The translations under genes were made by a program, and so were the position numbers. A DNA stretch of 64,000 bases from Burkholderiales bacterium (GTDB taxonomy: Bacteria > Pseudomonadota > Gammaproteobacteria > Burkholderiales > Thiobacteraceae): NCBI GenBank assembly GCA_023511995.1, contig JAIMAL010000014.1:1-64000 (forward strand). The letters are read 5' to 3'. Under the pieces are notes generated by a model. That model was not told the origin of the DNA, did not search any database, and saw only the letters and a list, made by a program, of their open reading frames with translations. This document shows positions 19,334 through 29,586 of the stretch, piece by piece (position 1 is the first letter of the stretch; each line of letters starts with the position of its first letter).

Positions 19334-20627
19334 GCCCCTCCCCCCTCACCAGGGGCAGACGCACCTCGGTGACCGCCCCACCCCCCAAGCGGTTATGTAT
19401 CGCCACCCTTCCCTTAAACCGCTCAATGGTGGCATTGGCGAGGTAAAGACCAATGCCCAGGCCCTCCCCCGAGGGGGGCGTGAGGAAACGTTTGCCCGCT
19501 GCTTCGATGATCTCCCGCGCAAGCCCTGGGCCGCGGTCGAGGATGCGCAACACCGCCTCCTCCCCTTCGACGACGGCCGCCAGTTCCACGCCCGCCGCTG
19601 ACACCCGCGCCGCATTGTTGAGGAGATTGAGGAGGGCCTGCTCCAGGGTGTCGTCGGTGCGGATGCGGACCTCCGGCCCCACAGCGGAGGAGAGGGTGAG
19701 CGCCATGGCCGGCCACAAAAGCCGCCAGCGCTCCGCCACCTGCTTAAGGAAAGCAGGAAGGCTCACCTCCTGCGCCACCTGCTGGGGAAGCTGCTCCACC
19801 GACTCCACCAGGCGCTGCAGCACCGCCTTGCACTGTCCCACCTGGGTGCGGATGAGCGCGAGCTGCGGGGCAAGGTCAGGGTCCCCGGCAAACTCCTCCT
19901 CCAATTCGGCGGCCACCACCGCCACCGTGGCCAAGGGCGTGCCCAGCTCATGGGCGGTGCCCGCCGCCAGCGTGCCCAGGGCAACGATGCGTTCGTTGCG
20001 CAGGGCCTCCTCCCGCGCGCGGGAAAGCTCCCGCTCCCGCGCCCGCAGCGTCTGCGCGAAACGCTGCACGAAAAAGGTGATGAGGGCCGCGCTGATGACG
20101 AAATTGAGCCACATGCCCAGCACATGCAGTCCGAACTGGCCACCTCCATGCATGTGCAGGGCGTGCCGTCCGCCACTCACCAAGGTGGTGAGGGGCGTTT
20201 CCTGCTCCATCCCCGGCAGGGGCACGTAGTACTCCAATAGCAGGGTGTAGCAGGCCACCGTCACGAAAGCCATGGCCCAGGCCCGGGGTGCCGACAGGAG
20301 CGCTGCCGCCACCGACAGCGGCAGCAGGAATAGGGAAACGAAGGGATTGGTGGCGCCGCCGGTGAAATAGATGAGCAGCGCCAGGGCGGCGACATCCACC
20401 AGCAACTGGGCAAACAGCTCCGCTTCCCGCACCGGCCCGCCCCAGCGCAACCGCACCCAGGTGAGGAGCAAAAGGACAAGCAGCGCTCCCACCACGCTGA
20501 GCATGGGGCCCAGGGGAAGCGCAAGCCCCAGCCAGAAGACGGCAACGCCAATGGTGGCGAGCTGGCCGGCAATCTCGATGGAACGCAGCACCTGCAGATA
20601 GCGCAGGCTTTGGCTTTCGCTGTGCAT
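19326..20627 (-). CDS. regB: Redox sensor histidine kinase of the RegB/PrrB/ActS/RoxS family
   Basis: 433 residues from ATG 20627 (MHSESQSLRYLQVLRSIEI). The upstream extension to 20684 lies in promoter and hairpin DNA. Six membrane helices occupy residues ~15-190, with the quinone-binding loop GGATNPF at 90-96. The H-box AAGTAHELGTPL holds the phospho-acceptor His226. Cys266 in GQCKAVLQRL appears to match the redox-active Cys265 of Rhodobacter RegB. The ATPase domain ends GEGLGIGLYLANATIERFKG. It senses quinone redox state and phosphorylates RegA, encoded directly downstream. Confidence 0.94.
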   Translation of the reverse strand: MHSESQSLRYLQVLRSIEIAGQLATIGVAVFWLGLALPLGPMLSVVGALLVLLLLTWVRLRWGGPVREAELFAQLLVDVAALALLIYFTGGATNPFVSLFLLPLSVAAALLSAPRAWAMAFVTVACYTLLLEYYVPLPGMEQETPLTTLVSGGRHALHMHGGGQFGLHVLGMWLNFVISAALITFFVQRFAQTLRARERELSRAREEALRNERIVALGTLAAGTAHELGTPLATVAVVAAELEEEFAGDPDLAPQLALIRTQVGQCKAVLQRLVESVEQLPQQVAQEVSLPAFLKQVAERWRLLWPAMALTLSSAVGPEVRIRTDDTLEQALLNLLNNAARVSAAGVELAAVVEGEEAVLRILDRGPGLAREIIEAAGKRFLTPPSGEGLGIGLYLANATIERFKGRVAIHNRLGGGAVTEVRLPLVRGEGHG

Positions 20628-20649
20628 GGAAACTTGGGCGAAGGTCGTG

Positions 20650-20655
20650 ATTATA
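20650..20655 (-). promoter_or_regulatory. Candidate -10 element for regBA
   Basis: A perfect TATAAT on the minus strand (plus-strand ATTATA, 20650-20655), 22 bases before the regB ATG. The -35 region falls in the hairpin of the upstream terminator and is weak (CAGGGC), so an activator may be needed. Confidence 0.5.
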
Positions 20656-20669
20656 GCGCCGCCGCACGC

Positions 20670-20700
20670 CCCGCCCTGCGACACGATGTCGCAGGGCGGG
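20670..20700. terminator. 14-bp perfect hairpin between the aminopeptidase gene and regB
   Basis: CCCGCCCTGCGACA (20670-20683) pairs fully with TGTCGCAGGGCGGG (20687-20700) around a CGA loop, 6 bases after the aminopeptidase stop. No U-run follows on the minus strand. It likely ends or stabilises the herA-aminopeptidase transcript and insulates regBA. Confidence 0.7.
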
Positions 20701-20706
20701 ACAGAG

Positions 20707-21873
20707 TCAGCCGCGCCGCAGCCAGGCGTCGTAATGCTTGGCGTTCACGAGGAGACGCTCGCGGGTTTTGCGCCAGGGATCGGCCCAGGGCAGGCGGGGC
20801 TCGAGGAGGCCGCGACAGAGCGTAAGCAGTCCCGCCACATCGTCGAGATGCACGAACTCCGGTGCCGGGCCAAGCCGGCCGCGGCAGCCGGGCCCGCCCT
20901 CGAGCCCCTGGTTGTGGTAATTGCCCAGGGGCACGGCAAGCGCCGCGGTGGCAAAGCCAAAGGCCACCGCCGCCGAACCTTCGCAACTGCCGCCATCCAT
21001 GAGCCGCCGCTGGTGCCGGCCGGGCAGCAGCGCCTGTGCGACCTCGCTCAACACCTGGGTGGGACCGGGGGAAAAGGGCGTGCGGCGGTCGCCCAGGCGC
21101 ACGATGGGGCCTTTGCCCACCTCCGCCCCGGGCAGGGTGCGCGAGGCTTCCAGACTCACGCACACCACCGGGCGGCTTGCCCCCTTCAACCAGTTGAGGC
21201 GGAAATGGGCCACGGCGCCAGTGAGCCCCACTTCCTCGCCACGGGTGAGCAGGCCGAGAAACGGCGGCCGTCTCCTTTGGGCGAAGCACGCTTCGGCCAA
21301 AACCAGGATGGCAAAGACACCGATGAGATCATCCGCGGCGCGGGTATAAAGCCGCCCGCCCTTGAGCCAGACGGGGCTGCCAAAGGTCAAGCCGCCGTAG
21401 AGGCTGCCGGCCGCGGGGCGAGGTTTGGGTGGCGGGTCCACATGCACCTCGGCGGTGTCAATGGCAAGCCCGTCACGCCGCAGTCGCACCCCGCGCAGCA
21501 CCCCTTCGCCGTCGAAGCCGGCTTGGTCGGCAAGCCACACCCGGCTGCCTTCCAGGTGGCGCGTCGGGGAGCCGCCCAGCCAGCGCACCCTGAGCACCCC
21601 TGCACGCTGCCAGCGCACGCCGTGAAAGCCCGGATGATCCATGTGGGCGATGAAGACCCGCACCGGCTCGCGGCTTCCTTGAAGAAGGCGCAGATAATCG
21701 GCCCGGGAGCCCGCCCCCACCACGAGATTGCCGAAGGGGTCCTGGAAATGGGGCACGCTTGATGCCTGCAGCACCTCCTCGGCAAAGCGACGCACCCGGC
21801 CCTCGCGGAAGGGCGCCGTCGGCTGGCCAAGCAAGGCCTTCAGGAGCTGCAGATGCTGGGGCGCGAGACTCAC
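20707..21873 (-). CDS. M42/M28-like zinc aminopeptidase
   Basis: 388 residues. The di-metal ligand pattern of co-catalytic aminopeptidases is visible in order: HMDHPG (first His/Asp), RAADDLIGV (bridging Asp), [11 protein letters not shown] (catalytic Glu pair), SLEASRT, and the last His in [11 protein letters not shown] domain insert lies between the first and second ligands, as in M42 enzymes. It probably removes N-terminal residues from peptides in the cytoplasm; no signal peptide is present. It overlaps the upstream HerA-like gene by 4 bases (ATGA). The exact family (M42 versus M20/M28) is uncertain. Confidence 0.75.
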   Translation of the reverse strand: MSLAPQHLQLLKALLGQPTAPFREGRVRRFAEEVLQASSVPHFQDPFGNLVVGAGSRADYLRLLQGSREPVRVFIAHMDHPGFHGVRWQRAGVLRVRWLGGSPTRHLEGSRVWLADQAGFDGEGVLRGVRLRRDGLAIDTAEVHVDPPPKPRPAAGSLYGGLTFGSPVWLKGGRLYTRAADDLIGVFAILVLAEACFAQRRRPPFLGLLTRGEEVGLTGAVAHFRLNWLKGASRPVVCVSLEASRTLPGAEVGKGPIVRLGDRRTPFSPGPTQVLSEVAQALLPGRHQRRLMDGGSCEGSAAVAFGFATAALAVPLGNYHNQGLEGGPGCRGRLGPAPEFVHLDDVAGLLTLCRGLLEPRLPWADPWRKTRERLLVNAKHYDAWLRRG

Positions 21874-23333
21874 CGGCGACGCCCCAGCAGGGAACCGAGC
21901 ACGCCGCGCACGATCTGCCGGCCCAACTGGCTGCCGATGGCGCGCACGGCACTCTTCGCCAGCGTTTCCACGAGCCCCTGGCGGCGGCCGTCGCCCATCA
22001 GCACTTCGCCCAGCACACCCTTAACCCCGCCCGCCGCGGTGGTCTCGGGGGCCTGCTGGAGGGCGCGGGCGGTCAGCACCTCGTAGGCGGATTCCCGATC
22101 CACGGTCTTTTCATAGACGCCGGCAACCAGGGAGTCGGCCATCAGGCGCCGCCGCGTGGCCTCATCGATGGGGCCGATGCGGCTTCGCGGCGGCACGATG
22201 AAGGCCCGCTCGGTGACCTGGGGCCGGCCTTTTTCGTCGAGGGTGGAGATCAAGGCTTCACCCACCGCGAGCTCGCTGATCGCCGCCTGAAGGTTAAGGC
22301 GCGGATTGGGGCGCATGGTGGTGGCGGCCGCCCTGACCGCTTTCTGGTCCCGGGGGGTGAAGGCACGCAGGGCGTGCTGGATGCGGTTGCCCAACTGGGC
22401 AAGCACCGCATCCGGGATGTCGAGGGGATTCTGGGTGACGAAGAACACGCCCACCCCCTTGGAGCGGATGAGGCGCACCACCTGTTCGATCTTGTCCAGA
22501 AGCGCCTTCGGCGCATCGTCGAACAGCAGGTGCGCCTCGTCGAAAAAGAACACCAGCTTGGGTTTTTCCACATCGCCCACCTCCGGCAGGCGCTCGAAGA
22601 GCTCGGCAAGGAGCCACAACAGGAAGCTCGCATAGACCTTGGGCGAGTCCATGAGTCGCTCCGCGGCGAGAATGTTCACCACACCGCGTCCCCGCGCATC
22701 GGTCTGCATGAGATCGGCGAGATCGAGGGCGGGTTCGCCAAAGAAACGCTCCCCGCCCTGGGTTTCCAGCGCCAGCAGGGCGCGCTGGATGGCGCCGATG
22801 GAAGCGGCGGAGACATTGCCGTAGCGGGTGGTGAACTCCCGCGCATGCTCCCCCACATACTGCACCATGGCCCGCAGATCCTTGAGGTCGAGGAGCAGCA
22901 GGCCGTTGTCGTCGGCGATCCTGAACACCAGGGCAAGCACGCCTTCCTGGGTCTCGTTGAGATTGAGCAGGCGGGCGAGGATAAGGGGCCCCATTTCCGA
23001 CACGGTGGCCCGCACCGGATGCCCCAGCTCGCCGAAGACATCCCAGAAGGTGACCGGGCAGCCTTCGAAGGTCCACTCGCCGAGTCCCAACTTTTCGATG
23101 CGCTCGCGGATTTTGGGCGAGGGCTCGCCGGGCTGGCTGATGCCCGACAGATCCCCCTTGATGTCGGCGAGGAAAACCGGCACGCCAATGCGACTGAAGT
23201 TCTCCGCCAGCACCTGCAGGGTGACGGTCTTGCCGGTACCGGTGGCACCACTGATGAGGCCATGCCGGTTGGCCATCTTCGGCAAAAGCCAGACGTCGTT
23301 TTCGCCCCTGGCGATGAGCAGCGCCTCCGCCAT
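21870..23333 (-). CDS. HerA-like/DUF853 P-loop ATPase (YjgR family)
   Basis: 487 residues. Walker [17 protein letters not shown] (residues ~29-44), then [11 protein letters not shown]; Walker [29 protein letters not shown]; sensor-like [31 protein letters not shown]. This is the DUF853 family of HerA/FtsK-type hexameric ATPases, whose physiological role is undefined. The C-terminal ~90 residues form a Gly/Arg tail ([11 protein letters not shown]). No NurA-type nuclease or other partner typical of HerA systems is adjacent, so a defence role is not supported. First gene of a two-gene unit with the aminopeptidase, divergent from yebC. Confidence 0.9.
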   Translation of the reverse strand: MAEALLIARGENDVWLLPKMANRHGLISGATGTGKTVTLQVLAENFSRIGVPVFLADIKGDLSGISQPGEPSPKIRERIEKLGLGEWTFEGCPVTFWDVFGELGHPVRATVSEMGPLILARLLNLNETQEGVLALVFRIADDNGLLLLDLKDLRAMVQYVGEHAREFTTRYGNVSAASIGAIQRALLALETQGGERFFGEPALDLADLMQTDARGRGVVNILAAERLMDSPKVYASFLLWLLAELFERLPEVGDVEKPKLVFFFDEAHLLFDDAPKALLDKIEQVVRLIRSKGVGVFFVTQNPLDIPDAVLAQLGNRIQHALRAFTPRDQKAVRAAATTMRPNPRLNLQAAISELAVGEALISTLDEKGRPQVTERAFIVPPRSRIGPIDEATRRRLMADSLVAGVYEKTVDRESAYEVLTARALQQAPETTAAGGVKGVLGEVLMGDGRRQGLVETLAKSAVRAIGSQLGRQIVRGVLGSLLGRRR

Positions 23334-23410
23334 GTCGCCCTCCGCGAATCTCGATAAAAGCAGGGCCCGATGGTACCATGTCGCTCTCTTTCCTGAGGAA
23401 TCCGAGCACC

Positions 23411-24136
23411 ATGGCAGGTCATTCCAAGTGGGCGAACATCCAGCACCGCAAGGAGCGTCAGGACGCCCGGCGGGGCAAAATCTTCACCAAGCTGATCCGG
23501 GAAATCACCGTCGCCGCGCGGCTGGGCGGTGGCGACCCCAATTTCAATCCGCGCCTGCGCCTGGCCATCGAAAAAGCCAAGGCGGAAAACATGCCCAGCG
23601 AGAACATCGAGCGCGCCATCAAGCGCGGTACCGGTGAGCTGGAGGGCGTGCATTACGAGGAAGTGCGCTACGAAGGATACGGGCCGGGGGGAGCGGCGGT
23701 GATGGTGGATTGTCTCACCGACAACCGCACGCGTACCGTCGCCGATGTGCGCCATGCCTTCAGCAAACATGGCGGGAATCTGGGCACCGATGGCTCGGTG
23801 GCCTTCCTCTTCAAGCATTGCGGCCAGATCGTGCTCGCTCCCGGCACGCCGGAAGACAAGGTGATGGAGGCGGCCATCGAGGCGGGCGCGGAAGACGTGC
23901 TCACCAACGACGATGGCAGCATCGAGGTCATCACCGCGCCCCAGGATTTCGCTGCCGTCAAGGCCGCCCTGGAGAAGGCGGGACTGAAACCGGCCTTCGC
24001 CGAAGTGACCTTCAAGCCCACCACGGAAACGGAACTCAAGGGCGAGGACGCAGCGAAGATGCAAAAACTCCTGGACGCCCTGGAGAATCTCGACGACGTG
24101 CAGGAAGTCTATACGACGGCGGTGCTGAACCCGTGA
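23411..24136 (+). CDS. yebC: YebC/PmpR-family protein
   Basis: 241 residues from ATG 23411 ([37 protein letters not shown]), the standard family start; the ATG at 23378 is upstream of the conserved region. Three-domain YebC fold with [43 protein letters not shown] and [15 protein letters not shown] all present. Members act as transcriptional regulators and, more recently, have been linked to ribosome rescue at proline stretches. It precedes ruvC with a ~100-base gap, the common proteobacterial order. Confidence 0.95.
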   Translation: MAGHSKWANIQHRKERQDARRGKIFTKLIREITVAARLGGGDPNFNPRLRLAIEKAKAENMPSENIERAIKRGTGELEGVHYEEVRYEGYGPGGAAVMVDCLTDNRTRTVADVRHAFSKHGGNLGTDGSVAFLFKHCGQIVLAPGTPEDKVMEAAIEAGAEDVLTNDDGSIEVITAPQDFAAVKAALEKAGLKPAFAEVTFKPTTETELKGEDAAKMQKLLDALENLDDVQEVYTTAVLNP

Positions 24137-24238
24137 GACAAGCGCGCAGGTCGCAGAAAAAGGCCAATGCCGGGGGGAGAGCCTTCGGCGGGCCAAGCGG
24201 GTGCCGCCGGCTCATCCCAGCAGGCGGGAAGCGGGGCG

Positions 24239-24760
24239 ATGCGCATCCTGGGGATTGATCCGGGGCTCATCGTCACCGGCTTTGGCGTCATCGACCGCAG
24301 GGGCGGACGGCTCACCTATGTCACCAGCGGTTGCATCCGCACGCCGGCCGGCGAGCTGCCCGGGCGCCTGAAATGCATTTTCGATTCCATCACCCGCATC
24401 ATCCTCGACCACCGGCCGGAGCAGGTGGCGGTGGAAGAGGTGTTCGTCAACGTCAATCCCAAGTCCACCCTCCTTTTGGGCCAGGCGCGGGGCGCGGCCA
24501 TCTGCGCCGCGGTGGCGCAGGATCTCCCCCTTTCCGAATACACCGCCCTGCAGGTCAAGCAGGCGGTGGTGGGCAATGGTCACGCGCAGAAGGAGCAGGT
24601 ACAGGAGATGGTCAGACGTCTTTTGCAACTGCCGGGACTGCCCAGTGCCGACGCCGCCGATGCCCTCGCCTGTGCCATCTGCCACGCCCATGGCGGGGGT
24701 AAACTGGGGGCGCTGCCCCTCGAGGGCCTGCGCATGCGCAACGGACGCCTCATCAGATGA
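24239..24760 (+). CDS. ruvC: Crossover junction endodeoxyribonuclease RuvC
   Basis: 173 residues from ATG 24239, with GGGAAGCGGGGCG before it. Acidic catalytic residues are seen in [15 protein letters not shown] (Asp7), [12 protein letters not shown] (Glu) and [16 protein letters not shown] (two Asp). The basic loop [14 protein letters not shown] is also present. It cuts Holliday junctions symmetrically in concert with RuvAB. Its stop overlaps the prenyltransferase start as ATGA. Confidence 0.96.
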   Translation: MRILGIDPGLIVTGFGVIDRRGGRLTYVTSGCIRTPAGELPGRLKCIFDSITRIILDHRPEQVAVEEVFVNVNPKSTLLLGQARGAAICAAVAQDLPLSEYTALQVKQAVVGNGHAQKEQVQEMVRRLLQLPGLPSADAADALACAICHAHGGGKLGALPLEGLRMRNGRLIR

Positions 24761-25704
24761 GCCTGCGTGAGCCCAGCCTCGCGGCCCTGCCCAACCCCGT
24801 CACGCGTTATTTCCTCGCCACGCGGCCGGGCTTCCTCACCATCACCGTGGTGGGTTGTCTCATCGGCCTGGCCTCAAGCCTGCATACGGGGCTGCGCCTC
24901 GAGACCACGCGCGCCCTGTTCACCCTCCTCGGCGCCCTGATCGCCCACGCCGCGGTGAATGTGCTCAACGACTATTACGATGCCCGCAATGGCACCGATG
25001 CACGCAACGAGGATCGGCTCTATCCCTACACCGGCGGCAGCCGCTTCATCCAAAACGGCGTGCTCACATTGCACGCCACAGGGGTGTTTGGCTTTTCGCT
25101 GCTGCTTTGCGTGATCCTCCTCGGTGGAATGCTCGCCGCGGAGGTGGGACCGGGGCTTGTCGTCATCGGTGCCGCGGGACTTTTCATCGGCTGGGCCTAC
25201 TCCGGCGAGCCTTTGCGCCTCAACAGCCGGGGACTGGGTGAGCTTGCCGTCGCCGTGGGCTTCCTCCTCGTCGTGGTGGGAACGGATTTCGTTCAACGGG
25301 GGGCCTTCGCCCCGCTGCCCTGGCTTGCCGGTCTACCCTACGCGCTCTGGGTGACCGCCATCCTCTACGTCAACCAGTTCCCGGACCGGCGGGCGGATGC
25401 CGAAAGCGGCAAGCGCCATTGGGTGGTGCGCCTGGCTCCCCGGCAGGCGGCGTGGGGTTATGGTCTCATCCTCATCGTCGCGTATGGCGTATTGCTTCTC
25501 GGCGTGGCCCTGCGATACCTGCCCATGGCCGCGGCTGCCGCCTTCGCTGCCCTGCCCATGAGTCTTGCCGCCTTCCGTCATCTGCTGCGCCATAGCGACA
25601 CGCCGCAAGCCCTGCGGCCCGCCATCCGCATGATCCTTGGCGCCGCCCATCTGGGCGGGCTTTTCATTGCCGCCGCCCTGTGGCTCACGAAAGGGACCCC
25701 ATGA
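24757..25704 (+). CDS. UbiA-family membrane prenyltransferase (MenA-like)
   Basis: 315 residues with 8-9 membrane helices. Aspartate-rich motif one is [15 protein letters not shown] (residues ~69-83) and motif two is [16 protein letters not shown], both needed for Mg-diphosphate binding. The pattern NDYYDxxNGTD resembles 1,4-dihydroxynaphthoate prenyltransferases more than UbiA (4-hydroxybenzoate). It attaches an isoprenoid chain to an aromatic or quinone precursor. It overlaps ruvC and ruvA by 4 bases each, so it is embedded in the ruv operon. No other men or futalosine genes are in the window, so the substrate is unknown. Confidence 0.85.
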   Translation: MSLREPSLAALPNPVTRYFLATRPGFLTITVVGCLIGLASSLHTGLRLETTRALFTLLGALIAHAAVNVLNDYYDARNGTDARNEDRLYPYTGGSRFIQNGVLTLHATGVFGFSLLLCVILLGGMLAAEVGPGLVVIGAAGLFIGWAYSGEPLRLNSRGLGELAVAVGFLLVVVGTDFVQRGAFAPLPWLAGLPYALWVTAILYVNQFPDRRADAESGKRHWVVRLAPRQAAWGYGLILIVAYGVLLLGVALRYLPMAAAAAFAALPMSLAAFRHLLRHSDTPQALRPAIRMILGAAHLGGLFIAAALWLTKGTP

Positions 25705-26273
25705 TTGGTCGCATCACCGGCATCCTTTTGGACAAACGCCCGCCCCAGATCGTGGTGGATGTCAACGGCGTGGGTTATGAGCTAGATGTGCCCATGAGCA
25801 CCTTCTACACGCTTCCGCCCACAGGGGAGCGGGTGAGCCTGCACACCCACCTGGTGGTGCGCGAGGATGCGCATCTTTTGTATGGGTTTGCTAGCGAGGA
25901 GGAGCGGCAGACTTTCCGCCTTCTTCTCAAGGTGAGCGGCATCGGCGCCAAGACCGCGCTCGCGGTGCTGTCAGGGCTGACGGTGGCCGATCTGCGCGAG
26001 GCGGTGATGCGCCAGGAGACGGCGCGTCTTATCAAGGTGCCGGGCATCGGCAAGAAGACCGCCGAGCGCCTGCTTCTGGAACTCAAGGACAAACTGGCAC
26101 CCGTGGCCACCACCCAGCCCGCGCCAGCCGGTGTGGCATCCGACATCCGCAATGCGCTCCTGGCCCTTGGGTATAATGACAAGGAAGCCAGTTGGGCCGT
26201 GAGTCAACTGCCCCCTGATCTTTCCGTCTCTGACGGTATCCGCCAGGCTCTACGGCTCCTTTCCAAATCATGA
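25701..26273 (+). CDS. ruvA: Holliday junction DNA helicase subunit RuvA
   Basis: 190 residues from ATG 25701 ([31 protein letters not shown]). An N-terminal OB fold is followed by two helix-hairpin-helix motifs ([18 protein letters not shown] and [23 protein letters not shown]), a flexible linker rich in Pro/Ala and the RuvB-binding C-terminal domain ([19 protein letters not shown]). It binds four-way junctions and loads RuvB. It overlaps both neighbours by 4 bases. Confidence 0.97.
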   Translation: MIGRITGILLDKRPPQIVVDVNGVGYELDVPMSTFYTLPPTGERVSLHTHLVVREDAHLLYGFASEEERQTFRLLLKVSGIGAKTALAVLSGLTVADLREAVMRQETARLIKVPGIGKKTAERLLLELKDKLAPVATTQPAPAGVASDIRNALLALGYNDKEASWAVSQLPPDLSVSDGIRQALRLLSKS

Positions 26274-27304
26274 TCGAAACCGACCGCCTGATCGCCGCCG
26301 CGCCCCTCTCGCCCCAGGAGGAAGCGTGGGAACGCGCCCTGCGCCCCCGCGCCCTGACGGAATACGTGGGACAGCAGAAGGCCCGGGAACAGCTTTCCAT
26401 CTTCATCGAGGCGGCGCGGCGGCGGGGCGAGGCGCTCGATCACGTGCTGCTCTTCGGCCCGCCGGGGCTGGGCAAAACCACCCTCGCCCACATCATCGCC
26501 CGCGAGATGGGCGTCAACCTACGCCAGACTTCCGGCCCGGTCCTGGAGCGGGCGGGCGATCTGGCGGCGCTGCTGACCAATCTGGAACCCAACGACGTCC
26601 TTTTCATCGACGAGATTCACCGCCTGTCACCGGTGGTGGAGGAAATCCTCTATCCGGCGCTGGAGGATTTCCAGATCGACATCATGATCGGTGAAGGACC
26701 CGCGGCGCGCTCGGTGAAACTCGATCTGCCGCCCTTCACCCTGGTGGGGGCCACCACGCGCGCCGGCATGCTCACCAATCCCCTGCGCGACCGCTTCGGC
26801 ATCGTCGCCCGGCTGGAGTTCTACAGCGCCGAAGAGCTCAAGCAGATCGTCACCCGCGCCGCCAGACTACTCAACATTGAGCTCTCGCCGGAAGGGGCGC
26901 TGGAAATCGCCCGCCGTTCCCGCGGCACGCCCCGCATTGCCAACCGGCTGCTACGCCGGGTGCGGGACTATGCCGAAGTACGCGCCGGCGGCACGGTCAC
27001 CCCGGAGGTGGCGGACGCCGCCCTGTCCATGCTGGACGTGGACACGGTGGGGCTGGATACCATGGACCGCAAGCTGCTGGCCGCGGTGGTGGAAAAATTC
27101 GGCGGCGGACCGGTGGGCCTGGAAAATCTCGCCGCCGCCATCGGCGAGGCACCGGATACCATCGAGGACGTGCTGGAACCCTTCCTCATCCAGCAGGGTT
27201 ACCTGATGCGCACCCCGCGGGGCCGGGTGGCCACACGCCTCGCCTACCAACACCTGGGCCTTCCCACCCTGGGCACGACGGGCGATCTCTGGAAGGAACA
27301 GTGA
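26270..27304 (+). CDS. ruvB: Holliday junction branch migration ATPase RuvB
   Basis: 344 residues. Walker [16 protein letters not shown], Walker [17 protein letters not shown], sensor GATTRAGML, Arg finger region PLRDRFGI and the winged C-terminal domain ([33 protein letters not shown]). The hexameric motor pumps DNA through the RuvA-bound junction. The start ATG overlaps the ruvA stop; its own stop overlaps the ybgC GTG. Confidence 0.98.
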   Translation: MIETDRLIAAAPLSPQEEAWERALRPRALTEYVGQQKAREQLSIFIEAARRRGEALDHVLLFGPPGLGKTTLAHIIAREMGVNLRQTSGPVLERAGDLAALLTNLEPNDVLFIDEIHRLSPVVEEILYPALEDFQIDIMIGEGPAARSVKLDLPPFTLVGATTRAGMLTNPLRDRFGIVARLEFYSAEELKQIVTRAARLLNIELSPEGALEIARRSRGTPRIANRLLRRVRDYAEVRAGGTVTPEVADAALSMLDVDTVGLDTMDRKLLAAVVEKFGGGPVGLENLAAAIGEAPDTIEDVLEPFLIQQGYLMRTPRGRVATRLAYQHLGLPTLGTTGDLWKEQ

Positions 27305-27720
27305 ACCACCCCCCTTCCCCGCCTGCCTTCACCTGGCCCGTGCGCGTCTATTACGAGGACACCGACGCCGGTGGGGTGGTCTATTACGCCAACTACCTCA
27401 AGTTCCTCGAGCGCGCGCGCACCGAGTGGCTGCGGGCCGCGGGTTTCGAACAACCGCAACTTTTGCGTGACTTCGATGTCATCTTCGTCGTGCGCACCCT
27501 GACGATAGAATACCTGCGCCCCGCCCGCTTCAACGATCTGCTCACCGTCACCGTGCAGCCCGAACGCATTGGCCGCAGTCTTCTGCAACTGGGACAGACC
27601 ATTGAGCGCGAGGCCCTCCTCGCCCGCGCGCGGGTGGAGATCGTCTGCGTGCAGGGCACGACCTTCAAACCGGTCAGCATTCCCGCACCCCTGCGTCATT
27701 GTCTGGGAAGCCTGTCGTGA
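27301..27720 (+). CDS. ybgC: Acyl-CoA thioesterase YbgC
   Basis: 139 residues from GTG 27301, overlapping the ruvB stop (GTGA). Hot-dog fold with the 4-hydroxybenzoyl-CoA thioesterase signature [30 protein letters not shown] including the catalytic Asp. It hydrolyses short-chain or phospholipid-linked acyl-CoA and associates with Tol-Pal function at the inner membrane. First gene of the classic ybgC-tolQRAB-pal-cpoB cluster. Confidence 0.94.
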   Translation: MNHPPSPPAFTWPVRVYYEDTDAGGVVYYANYLKFLERARTEWLRAAGFEQPQLLRDFDVIFVVRTLTIEYLRPARFNDLLTVTVQPERIGRSLLQLGQTIEREALLARARVEIVCVQGTTFKPVSIPAPLRHCLGSLS

Positions 27721-28400
27721 AACTGGAAACGAGCACCGATCTGTCCTTCCTCAGCCTGGTGGCGAATGCAAGTCTCGTCGTACAGCTCGTCATGCTGCTT
27801 CTGCTTCTCGCCTCCTTCATGTCTTGGCTTTTCATCTTCCAGAAATATTTCGCCCTGCGCGAGGCGGCGCGTCAGGCCGATGATTTCGAGCGGGAGTTCT
27901 GGGGCGGCGTCGATCTCAATCTGCTCTTCCAGTCCCTCACCTCCGGCCCCATCGTGCCCCGCGGCATGGCCAAGATTTTCGAGGCGGGCTTTCGCGAATT
28001 CGCCAAACTCAAACGCCAGGGGGGCATGGACATCAGCGCCGTCATGGATGGCACGCGCCGTGCCATGCGCGCCGCCTACCAGCGGGAGATGGACCGGCTG
28101 GAACGCCAGCTTTCCTTTCTCGCCACGGTGGGTTCGGTGAGCCCCTACGTGGGCCTGTTCGGCACCGTGTGGGGGATCATGAATGCCTTCCGAGGCCTTT
28201 CCAACGTGAGTCAGGCCACCCTCGCCCACGTCGCCCCCGGCATCGCCGAAGCCCTGGTCGCCACCGCCATGGGGCTTTTCGCCGCCATTCCCGCGGTCGT
28301 CGCCTACAACCGCTACACCCATGACATCGACCGCCTGGCCACCCGCTACGAAAGCTTCATGGAGGAGCTCTCCAACATCCTGCAACGTCAGGCACGCTGA
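27717..28400 (+). CDS. tolQ: Tol-Pal system proton channel protein TolQ
   Basis: 227 residues from GTG 27717, with GGGAAG 6 bases upstream and overlap with the ybgC stop; a TTG at 27699 is the alternative. Three membrane helices: one near the N-terminus (~20-42) and a pair near 135-200 containing SPYVGLFGTVWGIMNAF and ATAMGLFAAIPAVVAYNRY, the conserved ExbB/TolQ channel segments. With TolR it harvests proton motive force for outer-membrane constriction at division. Confidence 0.96.
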   Translation: MKLETSTDLSFLSLVANASLVVQLVMLLLLLASFMSWLFIFQKYFALREAARQADDFEREFWGGVDLNLLFQSLTSGPIVPRGMAKIFEAGFREFAKLKRQGGMDISAVMDGTRRAMRAAYQREMDRLERQLSFLATVGSVSPYVGLFGTVWGIMNAFRGLSNVSQATLAHVAPGIAEALVATAMGLFAAIPAVVAYNRYTHDIDRLATRYESFMEELSNILQRQAR

Positions 28401-28405
28401 ACGCC

Positions 28406-28822
28406 ATGTCCCGTCGCCCCCGCCGCCAGATCAACCAAATCAACGTCGTGCCCTTCATTGACGTGATGCTGGTTTTGCTCATCATCTTCATGGTGGCCGC
28501 ACCCCTCATCAATCCCGGCGAGATCGAACTGCCACGGGTGGGCAGCGAACTCAAACCGCCGGTAGCCCCGCTGGAAGTCATCATCCAGGCGGACAATCGC
28601 CTGAAGCTGCGCGACCGCGCCGGCAGGGGCACGGAAATCACCGTAAGCCGCCCGGAGCTTTTGCGCCTGATCCGGGAAAAACAGGCAAGCCAGCCCGAGC
28701 AGCCGGTGGTGATCGCCGCCGACCGCAGCGTGCGCTACGAAAAAGTCCTCGAGGTCATGGACCTGCTGCAGCAAAACCAGGTGAAAAGAGTGGGCCTGCT
28801 GGCCAAGCCCGCAGGAAGCTGA
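28406..28822 (+). CDS. tolR: Tol-Pal system protein TolR
   Basis: 138 residues. One membrane helix near residues 14-36 (INVVPFIDVMLVLLIIFMVAAPL) holds the proton-carrying Asp. The rest is the periplasmic ExbD/TolR domain ending in VMDLLQQNQVKRVGLLAKPAGS. It couples TolQ proton flow to TolA. The stop TGA shares its last base with the tolA ATG. Confidence 0.96.
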   Translation: MSRRPRRQINQINVVPFIDVMLVLLIIFMVAAPLINPGEIELPRVGSELKPPVAPLEVIIQADNRLKLRDRAGRGTEITVSRPELLRLIREKQASQPEQPVVIAADRSVRYEKVLEVMDLLQQNQVKRVGLLAKPAGS

Positions 28823-29586
28823 TGGATACCCGACTCGATCCCCCCTCCGACACCCTGCGCGCGGCGCTGCTCGCCCTCGCCGTGCACCTCGTCTTCTTCC
28901 TGCTTTTGGCCATTGGTGTGCGCTGGCAGCAGCGGGAACCGGAAGCGGTGACCGCCGAGCTGTGGGCGGAACTGCCCGCCGCGCCCCGACCCGTGCCACC
29001 GCCGCCTGCTGCCGAAATGCCGCGCCCGGCCGAACCCCGGGTGGAACCGCGGGCGGCGCCGAAAGTGGAAACCGCCAAGCCCGACATCGCCCTCAAGGCG
29101 CGCAACGAAACGCACAAGCCGGAGCCCCTGAAACCGGAACCGCCCCGGCCGCAAAAACCGGAGCCGCGCAAGGCGGAGCCGACCCCACCGCCGCCGACGC
29201 CGTCGGCACACGATCCCCTGCAGCAACAGTTGGAGCTCATCCAGCGCCAGCAGGCCATGGCCGAGGCCGCCCGCGCCGCCGCGGCTCAGCAGTCGGTGAT
29301 CGACGACTACAAGGGCCGCATCCGGCGCAAGGTGCGCGGCTTCCTCAACCGCCAGCCCTGCGGCGAAGCCAATGTGCAACTGGAATTCGACATCGCGTTG
29401 CTGCCCACCGGGCAACTGCGCAGCCCGCCGGTGCTTCGCCGCGCTAGTGGCCTGCCGGCCTGCGACCGTGCGGTAGAATATGCCATCGTCCAGGCCGATC
29501 CGCTGCCGGTGCCGCCGCAGCCGGAAATCTTTCAGGCCTTCCGTAACCTGCACCTGGTCATCCGTCCCAATGATCCGAGCGACTGA
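28822..29586 (+). CDS. tolA: Tol-Pal energy transducer TolA
   Basis: 254 residues, shorter than the E. coli protein (421). One N-terminal membrane helix (~12-33), a Pro/Glu/Lys-rich periplasmic span (~50-130) instead of the long Ala-rich helix of enteric TolA, then the C-terminal TonB-like domain III (YKGRIRRKVRGFLNRQPCGEANVQLEFDIALLPTGQL). It links inner-membrane TolQR with TolB and Pal. Its 3' end overlaps the tolB start by 17 bases. Confidence 0.94.
   Translation: MDTRLDPPSDTLRAALLALAVHLVFFLLLAIGVRWQQREPEAVTAELWAELPAAPRPVPPPPAAEMPRPAEPRVEPRAAPKVETAKPDIALKARNETHKPEPLKPEPPRPQKPEPRKAEPTPPPPTPSAHDPLQQQLELIQRQQAMAEAARAAAAQQSVIDDYKGRIRRKVRGFLNRQPCGEANVQLEFDIALLPTGQLRSPPVLRRASGLPACDRAVEYAIVQADPLPVPPQPEIFQAFRNLHLVIRPNDPSD

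Noticed and set aside
21870-23333. HerA-type ATPase as part of an antiphage system
   Set aside because: No NurA, Sir2, DUF4297 or other known effector is adjacent; the neighbour is an aminopeptidase, and the protein matches the DUF853 housekeeping family.
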